Positions 1 through 9,028 of a stretch of 64,000 nucleotides of DNA are shown here, piece by piece (the first letter of the stretch is position 1; each line of letters starts with the position of its first letter). The position numbers were made by a program, and so were the translations under genes. The notes beneath the pieces are model-generated. The model saw nothing but the letters and a program-made list of their open reading frames with translations, was not told the DNA's origin and did not search any database. Source of the DNA: PNMQ01 sp964478775 (GTDB lineage Bacteria > Pseudomonadota > Alphaproteobacteria > Paracaedibacterales > CAIOTO01); the NCBI GenBank assembly GCA_964478775.1, contig CAYZJC010000001.1:90326-154325 (forward strand), written 5' to 3'.

Positions 1-109
1 ACATTTTAATATAAATAGCATATCACACGTGAAGGAGGGAAGAAAGGTGTTGGTTGTTTCTCATGTGGTGAAACATTACCTTTTTGTAACATACCTATCC
101 AATGATATC

Positions 110-919
110 TTAACTATCAATTGAAAAAATAACACTACCTTGCGCTTTCACCATATCTTGAACCGCTTCAAATGCCTGCGTCACACGCACCTCATCTTGG
201 CCCTGCACAACAAACGTCACACCGACATCTGGTGGTAACTTATAAAAAGGGTAACTACCAATGCTGACATCCTTAAATTCACGCTGAATACCTGCTAACA
301 GATGCGCGATATCACCTTCTAGTAAATCACACGTCAATGAACGACTCAAAATAGGCTCACCCTTAGATAGTGTGGGCAAGATGGCTAAAAACATTGCTTG
401 CATGACCTTTGGCATGCCCGCTAAACAAAAAACATTGGCAATTGCAAATCCAGGGGCATTGCTTACAATATTGTCGATCAAAAAAGAACCCTTAGGCATT
501 AATGCCATTCTACGACGATTATCATTGAGTTTATCACCATAGTGCTGCTGCAAGCGTAATAGGGCCTCGGGATGTTCCACTAATTCAACACCAAAAGCTT
601 TTGAAATACAGGCAGCAGTAATGTCATCATGAGTTGCACCAATTCCACCAGTTGTGAACACATAAGTATACTGACGTCTTAATTCATTAATGTGGTGAAT
701 GATTTCTTCTTCATCATCGCTAATAACCCGTACGTGCTTTAAGTGGATACCTTGATCTTTGAGATGTTTTGCAATAAATGAAAGATTCGTATCTTGTGTT
801 CTACCCGACAATATTTCATTTCCAATCAAAACCACTACAGCCGTTGGGTCATTTTGTACAACAGCATCCGTTTGCTCGACCGCAGACAACTGGTCATTTA
901 ACATTTCTTCACTTATCAT
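110..919 (-). CDS. CinA N-terminal / MoaB-type molybdopterin-binding domain protein
   Basis: A 269-residue protein of the COG1058 type, the stand-alone N-terminal domain of CinA. After about 25 polar residues the fold begins with VVLIGNEILSGRTQDTN, followed by the family's TTGGIGATHDDIT loop and FCLAGMPKVM, which form the molybdopterin-binding (MoaB/MogA-like) pocket. The C-terminal nicotinamide-nucleotide deamidase domain of full CinA is absent, as is common in alphaproteobacteria, so no deamidase role can be claimed. Likely cytoplasmic with uncertain substrate; in such genomes it is usually labelled competence/damage-inducible protein A. It is transcribed away from the tRNA-Pro gene, with no operon partner visible on the left before the window edge. 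Confidence 0.85.
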   Translation of the reverse strand: MISEEMLNDQLSAVEQTDAVVQNDPTAVVVLIGNEILSGRTQDTNLSFIAKHLKDQGIHLKHVRVISDDEEEIIHHINELRRQYTYVFTTGGIGATHDDITAACISKAFGVELVEHPEALLRLQQHYGDKLNDNRRRMALMPKGSFLIDNIVSNAPGFAIANVFCLAGMPKVMQAMFLAILPTLSKGEPILSRSLTCDLLEGDIAHLLAGIQREFKDVSIGSYPFYKLPPDVGVTFVVQGQDEVRVTQAFEAVQDMVKAQGSVIFSIDS

Positions 920-1044
920 CCCTTAATTCTCACTGCCTATCAAATTTGTTATTTAATTCAATATAATCAGTTTCAGCCCTCGCTGCAACACCCCATATTA
1001 AAAACTAAACCATCTAAAAAAATGGAATGATGATCATTTTTTTC

Positions 1045-1073
1045 TTGCGTTACACAGAGAAAGGCGCTAATAA
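1045..1073 (+). promoter_or_regulatory. Putative sigma70-type promoter of tRNA-Pro
   Basis: TTGCGT and TAATAA hexamers are separated by exactly 17 bases, and the second ends 11 bases before the tRNA 5' end. The position suits a tRNA promoter. The hexamers are only partial matches to consensus, so this is an inference from spacing and location. Confidence 0.4.
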
Positions 1074-1084
1074 TAATAACAGTT

Positions 1085-1162
1085 CGGGAAGTAGCGCAGC
1101 CTGGTTAGCGCGCCAGTTTTGGGAACTGGATGTCGGAGGTTCGAATCCTCTCTTCCCGACCA
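1085..1162 (+). tRNA. tRNA-Pro (anticodon UGG)
   Basis: A complete cloverleaf can be folded by hand. The acceptor arm CGGGAAG pairs with CTTCCCG, the D arm has GCGC/GCGC stems, the anticodon stem CCAGT/ACTGG encloses loop TTTGGGA (anticodon TGG at 1120-1122), and the T arm is GGAGG-TTCGAAT-CCTCT. The discriminator is A and the CCA end is encoded. UGG reads proline codons. It lies alone between two minus-strand genes. Confidence 0.96.
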
Positions 1163-1218
1163 GTTCAAAAAAATACACAAAAATATAAAAATCATTTACC
1201 AATGTAGCACAATAAAGC

Positions 1219-2211
1219 TTACCCGTTGATGATTACTTTATTATGCAGAACGTCCATTTCACAAGACTCATCATAAAATCTCAAGTGTCCTTTTCCATTT
1301 TGCTTAGCAATGTACATTGCAAAATCTGCCCTGTTAAAAAGTTCATTACTATTAATAGCATTTAAAGGATACAATGCAATACCAACACTTGCACTGATAC
1401 GAATAACCCCTTCAACATAATAGTAAGGGCTTTCAAGCTGATAGATAATACGCTGGGCAATGCTAGCAATTTCTTCCTTAGATAAGGGGTCTGCAAGAAT
1501 GATACTAAATTCATCCCCCCCTACCCTTGCAACTGTGTCTTGTCGTTTTACACCATGGCGCAACCGAATAGACACTTGCTGCAACAGCCAATCCCCCGCT
1601 TTGTGGGTGTGGGTATCATTAATTTCTTTAAAACCGTCTAAGTCAATGTAAAGTAATGCTAGGTGCTTACCATCAGGAATTTCCTCATTCATGTAGTCTT
1701 CTAGACGTGAAAATAAAAGTTTTCTATTGGCAAGACCAGTAAGCTCATCATAAAACGCCATGAAAGCAAGCTCAATTTCTTGAGATTCGTTTGGTTCACT
1801 CACTCCACCAGCTTGAACCTTACTTAAGGCGCGCGCATGATAAGTGAATACTTTGTAAACAGACTCTATACGAATTTTAAGCAAGACAGAATCAAGAGGA
1901 CCCAAATAATACTCAAAAGCACCCGCCTCCAGTGCTTGCTCTATCAGTGTGGTATGCTCTGTACCTGCAACAACTAAAATAGGAATATGCGGCAAAAGAT
2001 TGGAAATCGTGCTAATCAAGGTAGCAGATTGTTCTTTACACCCTGCAACATCAAACAAAATAATAGGTGAAGCATTTAGCTGCGCGTGGTGTTCCAACAA
2101 GCTTTCAACGCAAGACGTCCATGAATAATGTGAATAGTGGGTTTGTATTTTAAGCAATTCAGCAGATGAAGGAGAAAACCAAATAATAGATCTTTGTTCA
2201 TAGGAAAGCAT
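1219..2211 (-). CDS. Diguanylate cyclase (GGDEF) with degenerate receiver domain
   Basis: A 330-residue protein with two parts. Residues about 8-120 look like a CheY-type receiver: ILFDVAG places an aspartate at 54 and there is an ALEAGAFEYYLGP segment. The acidic pair expected near the N-terminus is missing (IIWFSPSSAE), and the conserved Lys before Pro is Gly (LGP), so phosphorylation is doubtful. Residues about 153-320 form a full GGDEF domain with the entry motif DELTGLANR, metal-site YIDLDGFKEIND and signature GGDEF at 231-235. The product-inhibition motif RxxD is KRQD (222-225), so feedback by c-di-GMP may be weak. Known role of the family: making c-di-GMP from two GTP in the cytoplasm. 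No EAL or PilZ partner is seen in the window. Confidence 0.9.
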   Translation of the reverse strand: MLSYEQRSIIWFSPSSAELLKIQTHYSHYSWTSCVESLLEHHAQLNASPIILFDVAGCKEQSATLISTISNLLPHIPILVVAGTEHTTLIEQALEAGAFEYYLGPLDSVLLKIRIESVYKVFTYHARALSKVQAGGVSEPNESQEIELAFMAFYDELTGLANRKLLFSRLEDYMNEEIPDGKHLALLYIDLDGFKEINDTHTHKAGDWLLQQVSIRLRHGVKRQDTVARVGGDEFSIILADPLSKEEIASIAQRIIYQLESPYYYVEGVIRISASVGIALYPLNAINSNELFNRADFAMYIAKQNGKGHLRFYDESCEMDVLHNKVIING

Positions 2212-2669
2212 ACTGACTACTTAAAACGAGATGAAAAATATGTGTCATCGTAGAGGAGTTAACAAAAAAATTCAAACTCTTTTTACACAACACACGACCA
2301 TTTGATGAAATTACTGCTAAATTATCCTCATTTTTATTTAAAAGTCTTTGATATCAATCTTCAATTATGCGTATATATTTTTCTTTCATATGATCACTTA
2401 AATAAGAATGCCCCATATAGTTTTCATACTGTTTTTGCATAACAACACCTTTATGTGCACTCTATGCAGAGCAAACTATCAGCTATTAGCAATTTTGTAC
2501 ATTTTCTTCACAAAAATAATCTTATAGCAAGCCTATAAACAATACGTTAAGGACACCAATTCAAATAATATGCAACACAGCAATATTTGCAAAACACAAC
2601 AACTATGCTATCTTATTTTTTATGCATCTGCGCACAAGATAACGCACAAGAATAGATAAAAAACATTTC
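2212..2669. other. Long intergenic region without a recognised gene
   Basis: 458 AT-rich bases separate the divergent GGDEF and ABC transporter genes. I find no tRNA, terminator hairpin, repeat or convincing open frame. It presumably holds the two divergent promoters, but no hexamer pair stands out. Confidence 0.6.
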
Positions 2670-4400
2670 ATGACATCAAGTATCTCATTATTTTCATCAT
2701 TCAAAATGGTAAAAAAACTTTTAACACGGCACGAACAATTACGTTGTATGATCATGATGACTTTGTCGTGTGTGAATGCAATTTTAGAGATTGTAACAGC
2801 ACTTATTGTTGTGATTTTGGCGCAAGTTCTTTACAAACCTGAAATCATTACCCCCTATTTAGCCAATCTTGGTTTTTCAACACACATCACGCATGGGCAA
2901 TCCATCTTTTATGCCGCACTTTCTTGCGCACTCGCCTTTTTAATCAAAAACATCGTAGCAGCAATAGATCTTTATGAGCAAAATTTAACAATCCAGTCCA
3001 TTCATCAACATTTTAAAATGCGTTTTGTTAAACTTTTTTTTAATTCATCTTACGAAAATGTAATAAAATATAATAGCGCAACAATAAGCCGACGCATTAC
3101 TTTTGATATTGAACAAATTTTTAATGAATGGATGGTTGGTGCTGGCATGATGGCATCTGAACTTTTTGTCATTTTATCAGTGACGGGCGTTCTCATCATT
3201 TTAAACCCTTTATTTGCGGTAATCATTTTCAGCTTGGCCTTAATAGTAGGGCTCATTATCTCACGATTCATCCTGCCAGTTTTTTACGTCTACGGAAGTA
3301 AAATACAAAGTGCACTCTCTTTTGGGTCTGTTATTCTAACGCAAATTTTTTCATGTTTTAAAGACCTTGTCTTACTTGGAAAGACAGAGTATATGCTTGA
3401 AAAATATAATAAGTCCATACAACAAGCAGCAAGAACAGTCGCGCTTAAAAAAGCAACTGATGGTATGCCAAGACTCGTCATAGAACTCTTATTTGTGTGT
3501 TTTTTTACAACAAGCATTGCCTTGTACAGTCTCTATTCAAACAACCCGATGGATATGATTGGCCTTATGGGAGGCTATCTTTATGCAGGTTTTCGTTTAA
3601 TGCCAGGCATTAATCGCCTTTTGAGTTCTCTCAATTCAATGAAGGCAGCACTTCCTTCCATTGAAAACGTCACCCAAACATTAAGACAAATGAATACATC
3701 CAACACTGTACAAGACATAAAAGATTTTCACTTTCAAAGCCACATTGAATTTAACGATGTATCTCTTACTCACTGTGAAAGTCAGCTCCCTCTTTTCAGA
3801 AATATTAGCTTTAAAATCAAAAAAGGGGAATGGGTGGGGATAGTCGGTCAAACAGGTTCGGGAAAATCAAGCCTGATCAACTTGCTGATAGGGTTAATCC
3901 AGCCCACACAAGGAAAGATCTTAATTGACAACTTCCCTCCCAACTGTCAACAATGGTACAACACGATTGGCTATGTAGGCCAATCTATCACTTTACTTGA
4001 TGACACAATTGAAGCCAATATTGCAGTTGGGATACCAAGCCATGAAATTGACAAAAGACATTTGTTGAATATCATTCAAGATGCACAGCTTGAAGCCACC
4101 CTTCAAAAGGCCCCACAAGGCCTGCAAACACAAGTTGGTGAGCTTGGCAACAAGCTTTCAGGTGGAGAACGCCAACGCATCGCAATAGCAAGAGCCTTAT
4201 ATAACAAGCCTCAAGTGCTCATCTTTGATGAAGCAACTTCAGCATTAGACGAAGATACTGAATTAAACCTGATCAACACAATAGAGACCATTGGAGCCAG
4301 CCATACGGTCATAATGGTGGCACATCGCACATCTACCTTAAAGGCGTGCCAACGCATTTTGCGTATAGAAAATGGGTGTGTTGTAGATAGTCTCAATTAA
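2670..4400 (+). CDS. ABC exporter, fused permease and ATPase (MsbA/PglK-like)
   Basis: A 576-residue half-transporter. The first 330 residues hold about six hydrophobic membrane spans; the C-terminal ATPase has Walker A GQTGSGKSS near residue 393, signature LSGGERQRIAIARAL near 496, Walker B VLIFDEATSALDE near 516 and an H-loop VAHRTS near 550. All catalytic elements are present, so a homodimeric exporter in the inner membrane is expected. Length and layout match lipid or lipid-linked-sugar flippases of the MsbA/PglK/type-1 exporter class, but the substrate cannot be read from sequence. The ATG at 2670 has no clear ribosome site; the ATG at codon 13 is an alternative. It is monocistronic, followed by a non-coding stretch with an inverted-repeat element. 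Confidence 0.9.
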   Translation: MTSSISLFSSFKMVKKLLTRHEQLRCMIMMTLSCVNAILEIVTALIVVILAQVLYKPEIITPYLANLGFSTHITHGQSIFYAALSCALAFLIKNIVAAIDLYEQNLTIQSIHQHFKMRFVKLFFNSSYENVIKYNSATISRRITFDIEQIFNEWMVGAGMMASELFVILSVTGVLIILNPLFAVIIFSLALIVGLIISRFILPVFYVYGSKIQSALSFGSVILTQIFSCFKDLVLLGKTEYMLEKYNKSIQQAARTVALKKATDGMPRLVIELLFVCFFTTSIALYSLYSNNPMDMIGLMGGYLYAGFRLMPGINRLLSSLNSMKAALPSIENVTQTLRQMNTSNTVQDIKDFHFQSHIEFNDVSLTHCESQLPLFRNISFKIKKGEWVGIVGQTGSGKSSLINLLIGLIQPTQGKILIDNFPPNCQQWYNTIGYVGQSITLLDDTIEANIAVGIPSHEIDKRHLLNIIQDAQLEATLQKAPQGLQTQVGELGNKLSGGERQRIAIARALYNKPQVLIFDEATSALDEDTELNLINTIETIGASHTVIMVAHRTSTLKACQRILRIENGCVVDSLN

Positions 4401-4420
4401 ACCAGATCGTGAAGTTTTTA

Positions 4421-4544
4421 ACATATAGTGTAGTCAATTTAATTTGGCTGCAACACAGGAGAGGAATGAGACGCGAAGTGCAGGTATTACGACATGAGAG
4501 AGGACATGACGCTTGAGCCAGATGATAAGTGAAAAGCTATATGT
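4421..4544. repeat. Intergenic inverted-repeat element (MITE-like), copy 1 of 3
   Basis: The 124-base stretch is bounded by ACATATAG and its reverse complement CTATATGT. Its left tip, TATAGTGTAGTCAATTTAAT, matches the tips of two other intergenic elements in this window near 19.67 kb and 46.39 kb. The interior has no recognised gene and looks richer in purines and G than its surroundings. It may be the remnant of a small mobile element, but no transposase is present, so this is a pattern-based suggestion. Confidence 0.35.
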
Positions 4545-4563
4545 GGAAAAAGTCTGACCAACC

Positions 4564-4863
4564 TTACAAAGGGGGCGCCGATAAGATAACTGGCCTAACA
4601 TAATGTGTGGCTACTTGAAAGGGTTGCTGAACATTTTTAAAGGCTACATGATGGTTGCCTTGGATAGCCTCGCCCACATCATCAGATCTATCATTTTTTG
4701 CAGACTGGGTCATAAGGTGGTCTTGCCAGTCTAAAATATAGCGACGGAAAATAGCTATCCACTTTCCTAGAAGATGTAGAGTTTTTAGCCAATCTGCCGG
4801 CTGTAACACCAGTACAGCAATAACAACGCAAATCAACAGGGTTTCAATATCAAATCCAAACAT
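4564..4863 (-). CDS. tatB: TatB-like component of the twin-arginine translocase
   Basis: A 99-residue protein with one N-terminal membrane span (LLICVVIAVLVL), a short hinge (QPADW) and an amphipathic helix (LKTLHLLGKWIAIFRRYIL), then a polar tail. That is the TatA/TatB architecture, and the LGKW-RRY helix is closer to TatB. TatB acts with TatC to recognise twin-arginine signal peptides at the inner membrane. TatC is encoded in this window at about 40 kb, which supports a working system, although no TatA is seen here. It lies 51 bases downstream of tmk on the same strand and may share its transcript. The glycine usual at the hinge is replaced by Gln, so the call rests on architecture. Confidence 0.6.
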   Translation of the reverse strand: MFGFDIETLLICVVIAVLVLQPADWLKTLHLLGKWIAIFRRYILDWQDHLMTQSAKNDRSDDVGEAIQGNHHVAFKNVQQPFQVATHYVRPVILSAPPL

Positions 4864-4914
4864 AAAATAAATCTTTTAAAAGTTGTCGCCATATAGAGCC
4901 CTTATGATATAACA

Positions 4915-5631
4915 TTACATTTTTATTCGCTTGATGAAAGCAATTAAATCATCAATAATCGTATGATATAATACATCTACTGTTTGCGTTGCATCTAATA
5001 CCACGAAGCGGTCAGGAAACAGTTGTGCACGGTTTAAAAAACCATTGCGAATTTGTTCATGAAACGGCATATCTAAGTTTTCAAATCTATTTTCCATGTG
5101 TGCGTCAGCTTGCAAAGTTTGCAACCTTTCGTCAACACGTTTAAGCCCAACAAGAGGCGGCAAGTCCAGCAGGTATGTTCGCTGCGGAAAAAGCGCCCCA
5201 ACTGTATGTAACGTTAATTGGTCAAGAAAATGCGCATCAACACCTTTACAAAAGCCTTGATAAACATAGCTAGAATCGACAAAGCGGTCACAAATAACCC
5301 ATGCGCCTTGCATCAAATGCGGGCGAATCGTTTTTTCCACATGGCTACTTCTGGCAGCAAACATCAACATGGCTTCAGCATAAGGGGTCCAGCGGTCAGC
5401 TTCTCCGTTTACCAACACTTCACGAATACGTTCAGCATCAACNNNNNNNNNNATTTTAGGTAAAACTTCATAAAATGTTTGTGTCAATTTCTTAGACAAC
5501 GTTGACTTACCACACCCCTCACCGCCTTCAAAGGTGATGAAAATCCCTGGTTGTTGATGTGAAAAAATTTCAACTATCAATTTTTGAAGTTGGCTTATCT
5601 TATCACGCTCTATACACTCAATCTGCGTCAT
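4915..5631 (-). CDS. tmk: Thymidylate kinase (interrupted by an assembly gap)
   Basis: dTMP kinase phosphorylates dTMP to dTDP for DNA synthesis. Visible motifs are the P-loop FEGGEGCGKST, the substrate-binding VICDRFVDSSYVYQG and the lid region following TYLLDLPPLVGLKRVDER. A run of ten N falls where the family has its TREPGG loop. Comparing spacing with E. coli Tmk, about six more residues are expected there than the N run allows, so the run is a placeholder and not a real deletion. The N-terminal 30 residues (MTQIECIERDKISQLQKLIV) precede the usual start and may be partly untranslated; an internal start nearer the P-loop is possible. It follows gltX by 6 bases, which suggests one transcript. 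Confidence 0.9.
   Translation of the reverse strand: MTQIECIERDKISQLQKLIVEIFSHQQPGIFITFEGGEGCGKSTLSKKLTQTFYEVLPKXXXXVDAERIREVLVNGEADRWTPYAEAMLMFAARSSHVEKTIRPHLMQGAWVICDRFVDSSYVYQGFCKGVDAHFLDQLTLHTVGALFPQRTYLLDLPPLVGLKRVDERLQTLQADAHMENRFENLDMPFHEQIRNGFLNRAQLFPDRFVVLDATQTVDVLYHTIIDDLIAFIKRIKM
5443..5452. other. Assembly gap (10 N) inside tmk
   Basis: Ten unknown bases. The reading frame continues on both sides, but family spacing implies a longer missing stretch (roughly 28 bases), so the N count is probably nominal. Confidence 0.9.
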
Positions 5632-5637
5632 ACTGTT

Positions 5638-6990
5638 TTAATTAGCTTTATCAAATTCGCATTGAAGCCGAGATTTGACGATGTCAAACCCAATAATAGG
5701 CAATAAGTCTTTCATTTCAGGACCATGTTCAAACCCAGTCAACACTTTACGAAGTGGCATAAATAAAGTTTTGCCTTTTCTGTCAGTCTTTTCCTTTAAG
5801 GCTTGGGTCCATTGTTGCCAAGTGGTTGAATCCCATGTGCCTTGAGGTAAAACATCTGATGCCAATTTGATATAGGCCACATCTTCAGCAGCGATAACTT
5901 GCCCAAATGAACCTGTTCCTTGAAACACATTTTGCCATTGTGCTATATCATCAAAACTTATAAGGTTTCCCCGTATAAGATTCCATATGGTTTCTGTGAT
6001 TGTGTTAGGCAAACGCACTTTAATATTTGCATAAGGGGTCATTGTCATCAACTTATGATTGATAATCTCTAAATCGTGCTCATCAAAATGCGGGGGGTTT
6101 CTACTGAAAATAGAAAAATCAAAGTGAGAAGATAGGGTCAATAAATCAAGACAAGGTTCTACGGGTAAGGATGTCCCTAAACGTGCCAACAAACTGTTGA
6201 TGGCCATTGGGTCAATCCCTCTTTCACGAAGCGCCCCTAAACTCAAACTTCCCAAACGTTTAGACAAAGCATGACCTGCCTTATCCATAAACAATGTAAA
6301 GTGCGCAAAGGTCACTGTACAAGGTGTACCTGTAATGGCTTCAAACAATTGAATTTGAATGGCTGTATTTGTTACATGATCTTCACCGCGCACAATGTGG
6401 GTGATATCAAAATCAATGTCATCCACGACTGAGGCCAGTGTATAAAGGAAAATACCATCTGCACGAATCAAAACAGGGTCTGACAATCGGTTTGCATCAA
6501 AGGATACCGCGCCTCTTATCATATCTTGCCACGAAATTTTATCTGATGTCAGCTTAAAGCGCCAGTGGGGCTTCCTTCCTTCACTTTCCAGTTTTGCTAT
6601 TTCTTCTTTCGTAAGCTTTAGGGCTGACCTGTCGTAAATAGGGGGCTCACCTTTTGCCAGTTGGCGTTTTCTTTTAAAGTCAAGTTCTTCTGGTGTTTCA
6701 TAACAAGGGTATAACCTGCCAGATTCTATGAGCTGTTGCATAACTTGTGTATAACGGTCAAAACGGTCTGACTGCTTTGCAAAATGCTGATATGTTAACC
6801 CAAGCCATTTCATATCTTCTAAAATTGCATCAGCAAATTCTTTTGTTGATCTTTCTTGGTCAGTATCATCTAAGCGAAGCATAAATTCACCGCCATTGCG
6901 TTTAGCAAATAGCCACGGCAACACAGCGGCGCGCGCATTGCCAATATGTAAAAGACCAGTTGGGCTGGGTGCAAATCGAACACGAATCAT
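5638..6990 (-). CDS. gltX: Glutamyl-tRNA synthetase
   Basis: Class I aminoacyl-tRNA synthetase, 450 residues from the chosen start. RFAPSPTGLLHIGNARAA is the HIGH-region signature and ALSKRLGSLSL the KMSKS-equivalent loop; VVDDIDFDITHIVRGEDH is the family's central motif. It charges tRNA-Glu in the cytoplasm. Alphaproteobacteria often have two GluRS paralogues, one serving tRNA-Gln for GatCAB, and this sequence alone does not say which it is. I chose the ATG giving MIRVRFAPSPTG because the frame upstream begins with TTG, and a GGA precedes the ATG at good distance. It heads a probable gltX-tmk-tatB cluster. Confidence 0.95.
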   Translation of the reverse strand: MIRVRFAPSPTGLLHIGNARAAVLPWLFAKRNGGEFMLRLDDTDQERSTKEFADAILEDMKWLGLTYQHFAKQSDRFDRYTQVMQQLIESGRLYPCYETPEELDFKRKRQLAKGEPPIYDRSALKLTKEEIAKLESEGRKPHWRFKLTSDKISWQDMIRGAVSFDANRLSDPVLIRADGIFLYTLASVVDDIDFDITHIVRGEDHVTNTAIQIQLFEAITGTPCTVTFAHFTLFMDKAGHALSKRLGSLSLGALRERGIDPMAINSLLARLGTSLPVEPCLDLLTLSSHFDFSIFSRNPPHFDEHDLEIINHKLMTMTPYANIKVRLPNTITETIWNLIRGNLISFDDIAQWQNVFQGTGSFGQVIAAEDVAYIKLASDVLPQGTWDSTTWQQWTQALKEKTDRKGKTLFMPLRKVLTGFEHGPEMKDLLPIIGFDIVKSRLQCEFDKAN

Positions 6991-7004
6991 AAGTTTTTTC
7001 CAAA

Positions 7005-7244
7005 TCAAATTAATGCACGTATGTTCTTTAAAAAACCGACATGCTTTCTGTTATATTTTAGGTTAATATATTGTCCTAATTTTACATATAAAACAGTTGA
7101 ACGTACATCAAAATCTGATACTGATTGAAGATAGTTTGTAGGTAGCAGTGCAATAGTGTTCCAGAAAGCAATGGTAATAATGCAAAACATGCAACATAAA
7201 ATGAACGCACCACTGATTCCATAGAAAGAACAGTGAAATGGCAA
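7005..7244 (-). CDS. Small hypothetical membrane protein
   Basis: A 79-codon frame with one hydrophobic segment (residues about 9-34, including ILCCMFCIITIAFW) followed by a polar tail. It starts with TTG and has only a weak AAGG about 15 bases upstream. It fits tightly between the lipoprotein gene upstream (10 bases) and gltX downstream (14 bases), which is the main reason to list it. I do not recognise it, and it may not be translated. Confidence 0.3.
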   Translation of the reverse strand: MPFHCSFYGISGAFILCCMFCIITIAFWNTIALLPTNYLQSVSDFDVRSTVLYVKLGQYINLKYNRKHVGFLKNIRALI

Positions 7245-7254
7245 GCTTACGCTG

Positions 7255-8640
7255 TTACCTTATCGTGTTATCAAGCAAGCAACTATAAAAAAATGAAACA
7301 TTTTCTAAGATAGATTCTTTGTAGGTATTCAACTGGTTCATTAAAGTTTCTTGATGCTCTGTAAAAACTTCTGGTTGCTCTAATATATAGTCACACACAT
7401 CACAATATGCATGATTAATATGATCAGCAATAGACAAGAAAGGTTCTTGCGAAAAAAATTGCATTGCTGTTTCTATTCTTCTTTCTCTATTCCTCTCGCG
7501 TAAAACAAAACGCATTACTCTATGTGAAGCCGCATAGTTATAAAGACCATTGCCAACTAAAAATTCTCTAAAATCACTTTCACTCATTCGAAACTCTTTT
7601 GCATCCAACACTCTAAAATCAATCACTCTTAAGATTGGATTAGAATCTGATTGCCATATAAAGCCAAAGTTATCAGGATTATTTAAGAGATCTTGAAGAC
7701 GTAAAATGCGCGTTAAAATATCTAAAGTTGCCATTTGCAGTATAAAGTTTTGGCTTAATGAATCATTCAAAAGGAGTTCAAGTGCATTAAAATCATTTGC
7801 TGAGGGTGAGTCATTAATGATACCTAATTTCCCCCACAAGTCTTCTCCATACTTTGCTTCATCCTTTATGATATCTTTAAACAGTTTAAATAATCCTGTG
7901 TGAGCTGCATCAAGTGTAGCTATGTAGACATCTTCAGGACTTCTTTGGAAAAAATGAGATTCGCAGCCAATACCAGCATATTCCAAAACCCTATAAACCA
8001 TCAATTCTTCAGGGGAAACAAGTTTTGCTGCGCTACTTTTAGAGGAAAGACGTCCTTCACTATGCGTTTTGACAAAATACTTAAGTTTTGCTTGTGTTGG
8101 TAATGTAACCAATACAGTCTCACCTAATTGTACACCTCCAATTTTAATATCTGTTGTAATGCTAGCTTCAGGAAAATGCGTAGAAAAATACGCTATAGCT
8201 TTATCATCTAGACGATCTTCATGCACAACTTCCATTGCACTTTTCATACCCGTAACCTTGTCAAAAAAATCAAGAAAAATTGCTTCTTTGCATTTCCTAA
8301 GACGCTCTTTAAGCCTATTGGCTAAAAAACTTATACTGGATTCTTTTTCTGGGCAATCATACGCTAATGTTTGATCGGTTAACGAAGACCAATCAACTCC
8401 CCACCCCTCAACAACAGAAGGATCAAAACGAATTTCAAAATGTTCTCTTGTTAATATTTGAGCTTGTCGCTGACTCATAATTTGCCCAGGTGTATATTCC
8501 ACAACAGCAGCCTCACTTCTACCTTTTACAGGTGTCTTCATATCATCTAACTCACTACTGCAAGCATGCATAACGAACAAACCACTAATAATATATTGTG
8601 CAATAATAAAACGAATTTTAGTCATAATTTGAACTTTCAT
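7255..8640 (-). CDS. Exported lipoprotein with possible kinase-like fold
   Basis: A 461-residue protein of unrecognised family. The N-terminus has a hydrophobic signal segment ending in VMHAC, a plausible lipobox with Cys27. The middle part carries a pattern seen in HipA and PI3/4-kinase-like enzymes: a lysine in a beta-strand (YFVKTHS, K191), an acidic helix (SPEELMVYRVLEYAGIG, E211/E212), a possible catalytic loop (LQDLLNNPDNFGF, D317 and N324) and a possible metal aspartate (ILRVIDFRV, D341). Order and spacing fit such a kinase, but no glycine-rich loop is obvious and overall similarity is unknown to me. If lipidated, it sits in the cell envelope or is released to the host. The start is the ATG giving MKVQIM; MTKIRF five codons later is an alternative. 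Confidence 0.6.
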   Translation of the reverse strand: MKVQIMTKIRFIIAQYIISGLFVMHACSSELDDMKTPVKGRSEAAVVEYTPGQIMSQRQAQILTREHFEIRFDPSVVEGWGVDWSSLTDQTLAYDCPEKESSISFLANRLKERLRKCKEAIFLDFFDKVTGMKSAMEVVHEDRLDDKAIAYFSTHFPEASITTDIKIGGVQLGETVLVTLPTQAKLKYFVKTHSEGRLSSKSSAAKLVSPEELMVYRVLEYAGIGCESHFFQRSPEDVYIATLDAAHTGLFKLFKDIIKDEAKYGEDLWGKLGIINDSPSANDFNALELLLNDSLSQNFILQMATLDILTRILRLQDLLNNPDNFGFIWQSDSNPILRVIDFRVLDAKEFRMSESDFREFLVGNGLYNYAASHRVMRFVLRERNRERRIETAMQFFSQEPFLSIADHINHAYCDVCDYILEQPEVFTEHQETLMNQLNTYKESILENVSFFYSCLLDNTIR

Positions 8641-9028
8641 GTTGTATAAATTTTAATTTATTGTTAAGCTTATTTTTTCATTATCTACGGATATCACAGA
8701 ATGATTCGCATTTCAAGTAGGGGTGCGCCGTACAGGAATTTCCTGTGAATCAGAAAATATTAAGTTTCAGCCAGTTTCAAATGATTATCTTTTCAAGCAA
8801 TCTGCTAAAGACTTTAATGTTTTTGCGGCATGTAGCACTTTTTCAGCAGAAACCACAGATCCATTTTACATAAAATTTAATGAAAATAATTTCCTTATTG
8901 GGGAAAAATAATTAAAAAATCAATTATCATTTAAGAATAAATTTCATTAGATTGAAAATTAAGCGGTGCGTTAATATCATTTTTTCTATTTGAATAAAAA
9001 AATAGAAAGCAGAAAATATAGGAGATTT
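8641..9028. other. Divergent intergenic region
   Basis: 388 AT-rich bases between the lipoprotein gene and the MFS permease. A 62-codon plus-strand frame exists here, but it has no ribosome site, no domain signs and ordinary AT-rich composition. No RNA gene or repeat is seen. Confidence 0.5.

Noticed and set aside
1..109. AAGGAGGG followed by a GTG-initiated short frame at the left edge
   Set aside because: The frame spans only about 25 codons, overlaps the end of the CinA-type gene on the other strand and has no recognisable sequence.
4466..4516. 16-codon frame after AGGAGAGGA, starting MRREVQVLRHERGHDA, faintly like the start of a dUTPase
   Set aside because: It stops at once, no later frame restores dUTPase motifs, and it lies inside the inverted-repeat element; similarity over 16 residues is not enough.
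8723..8911. 62-codon plus-strand frame between the lipoprotein and MFS genes
   Set aside because: No ribosome site, no domain or signal features, ordinary AT-rich sequence.
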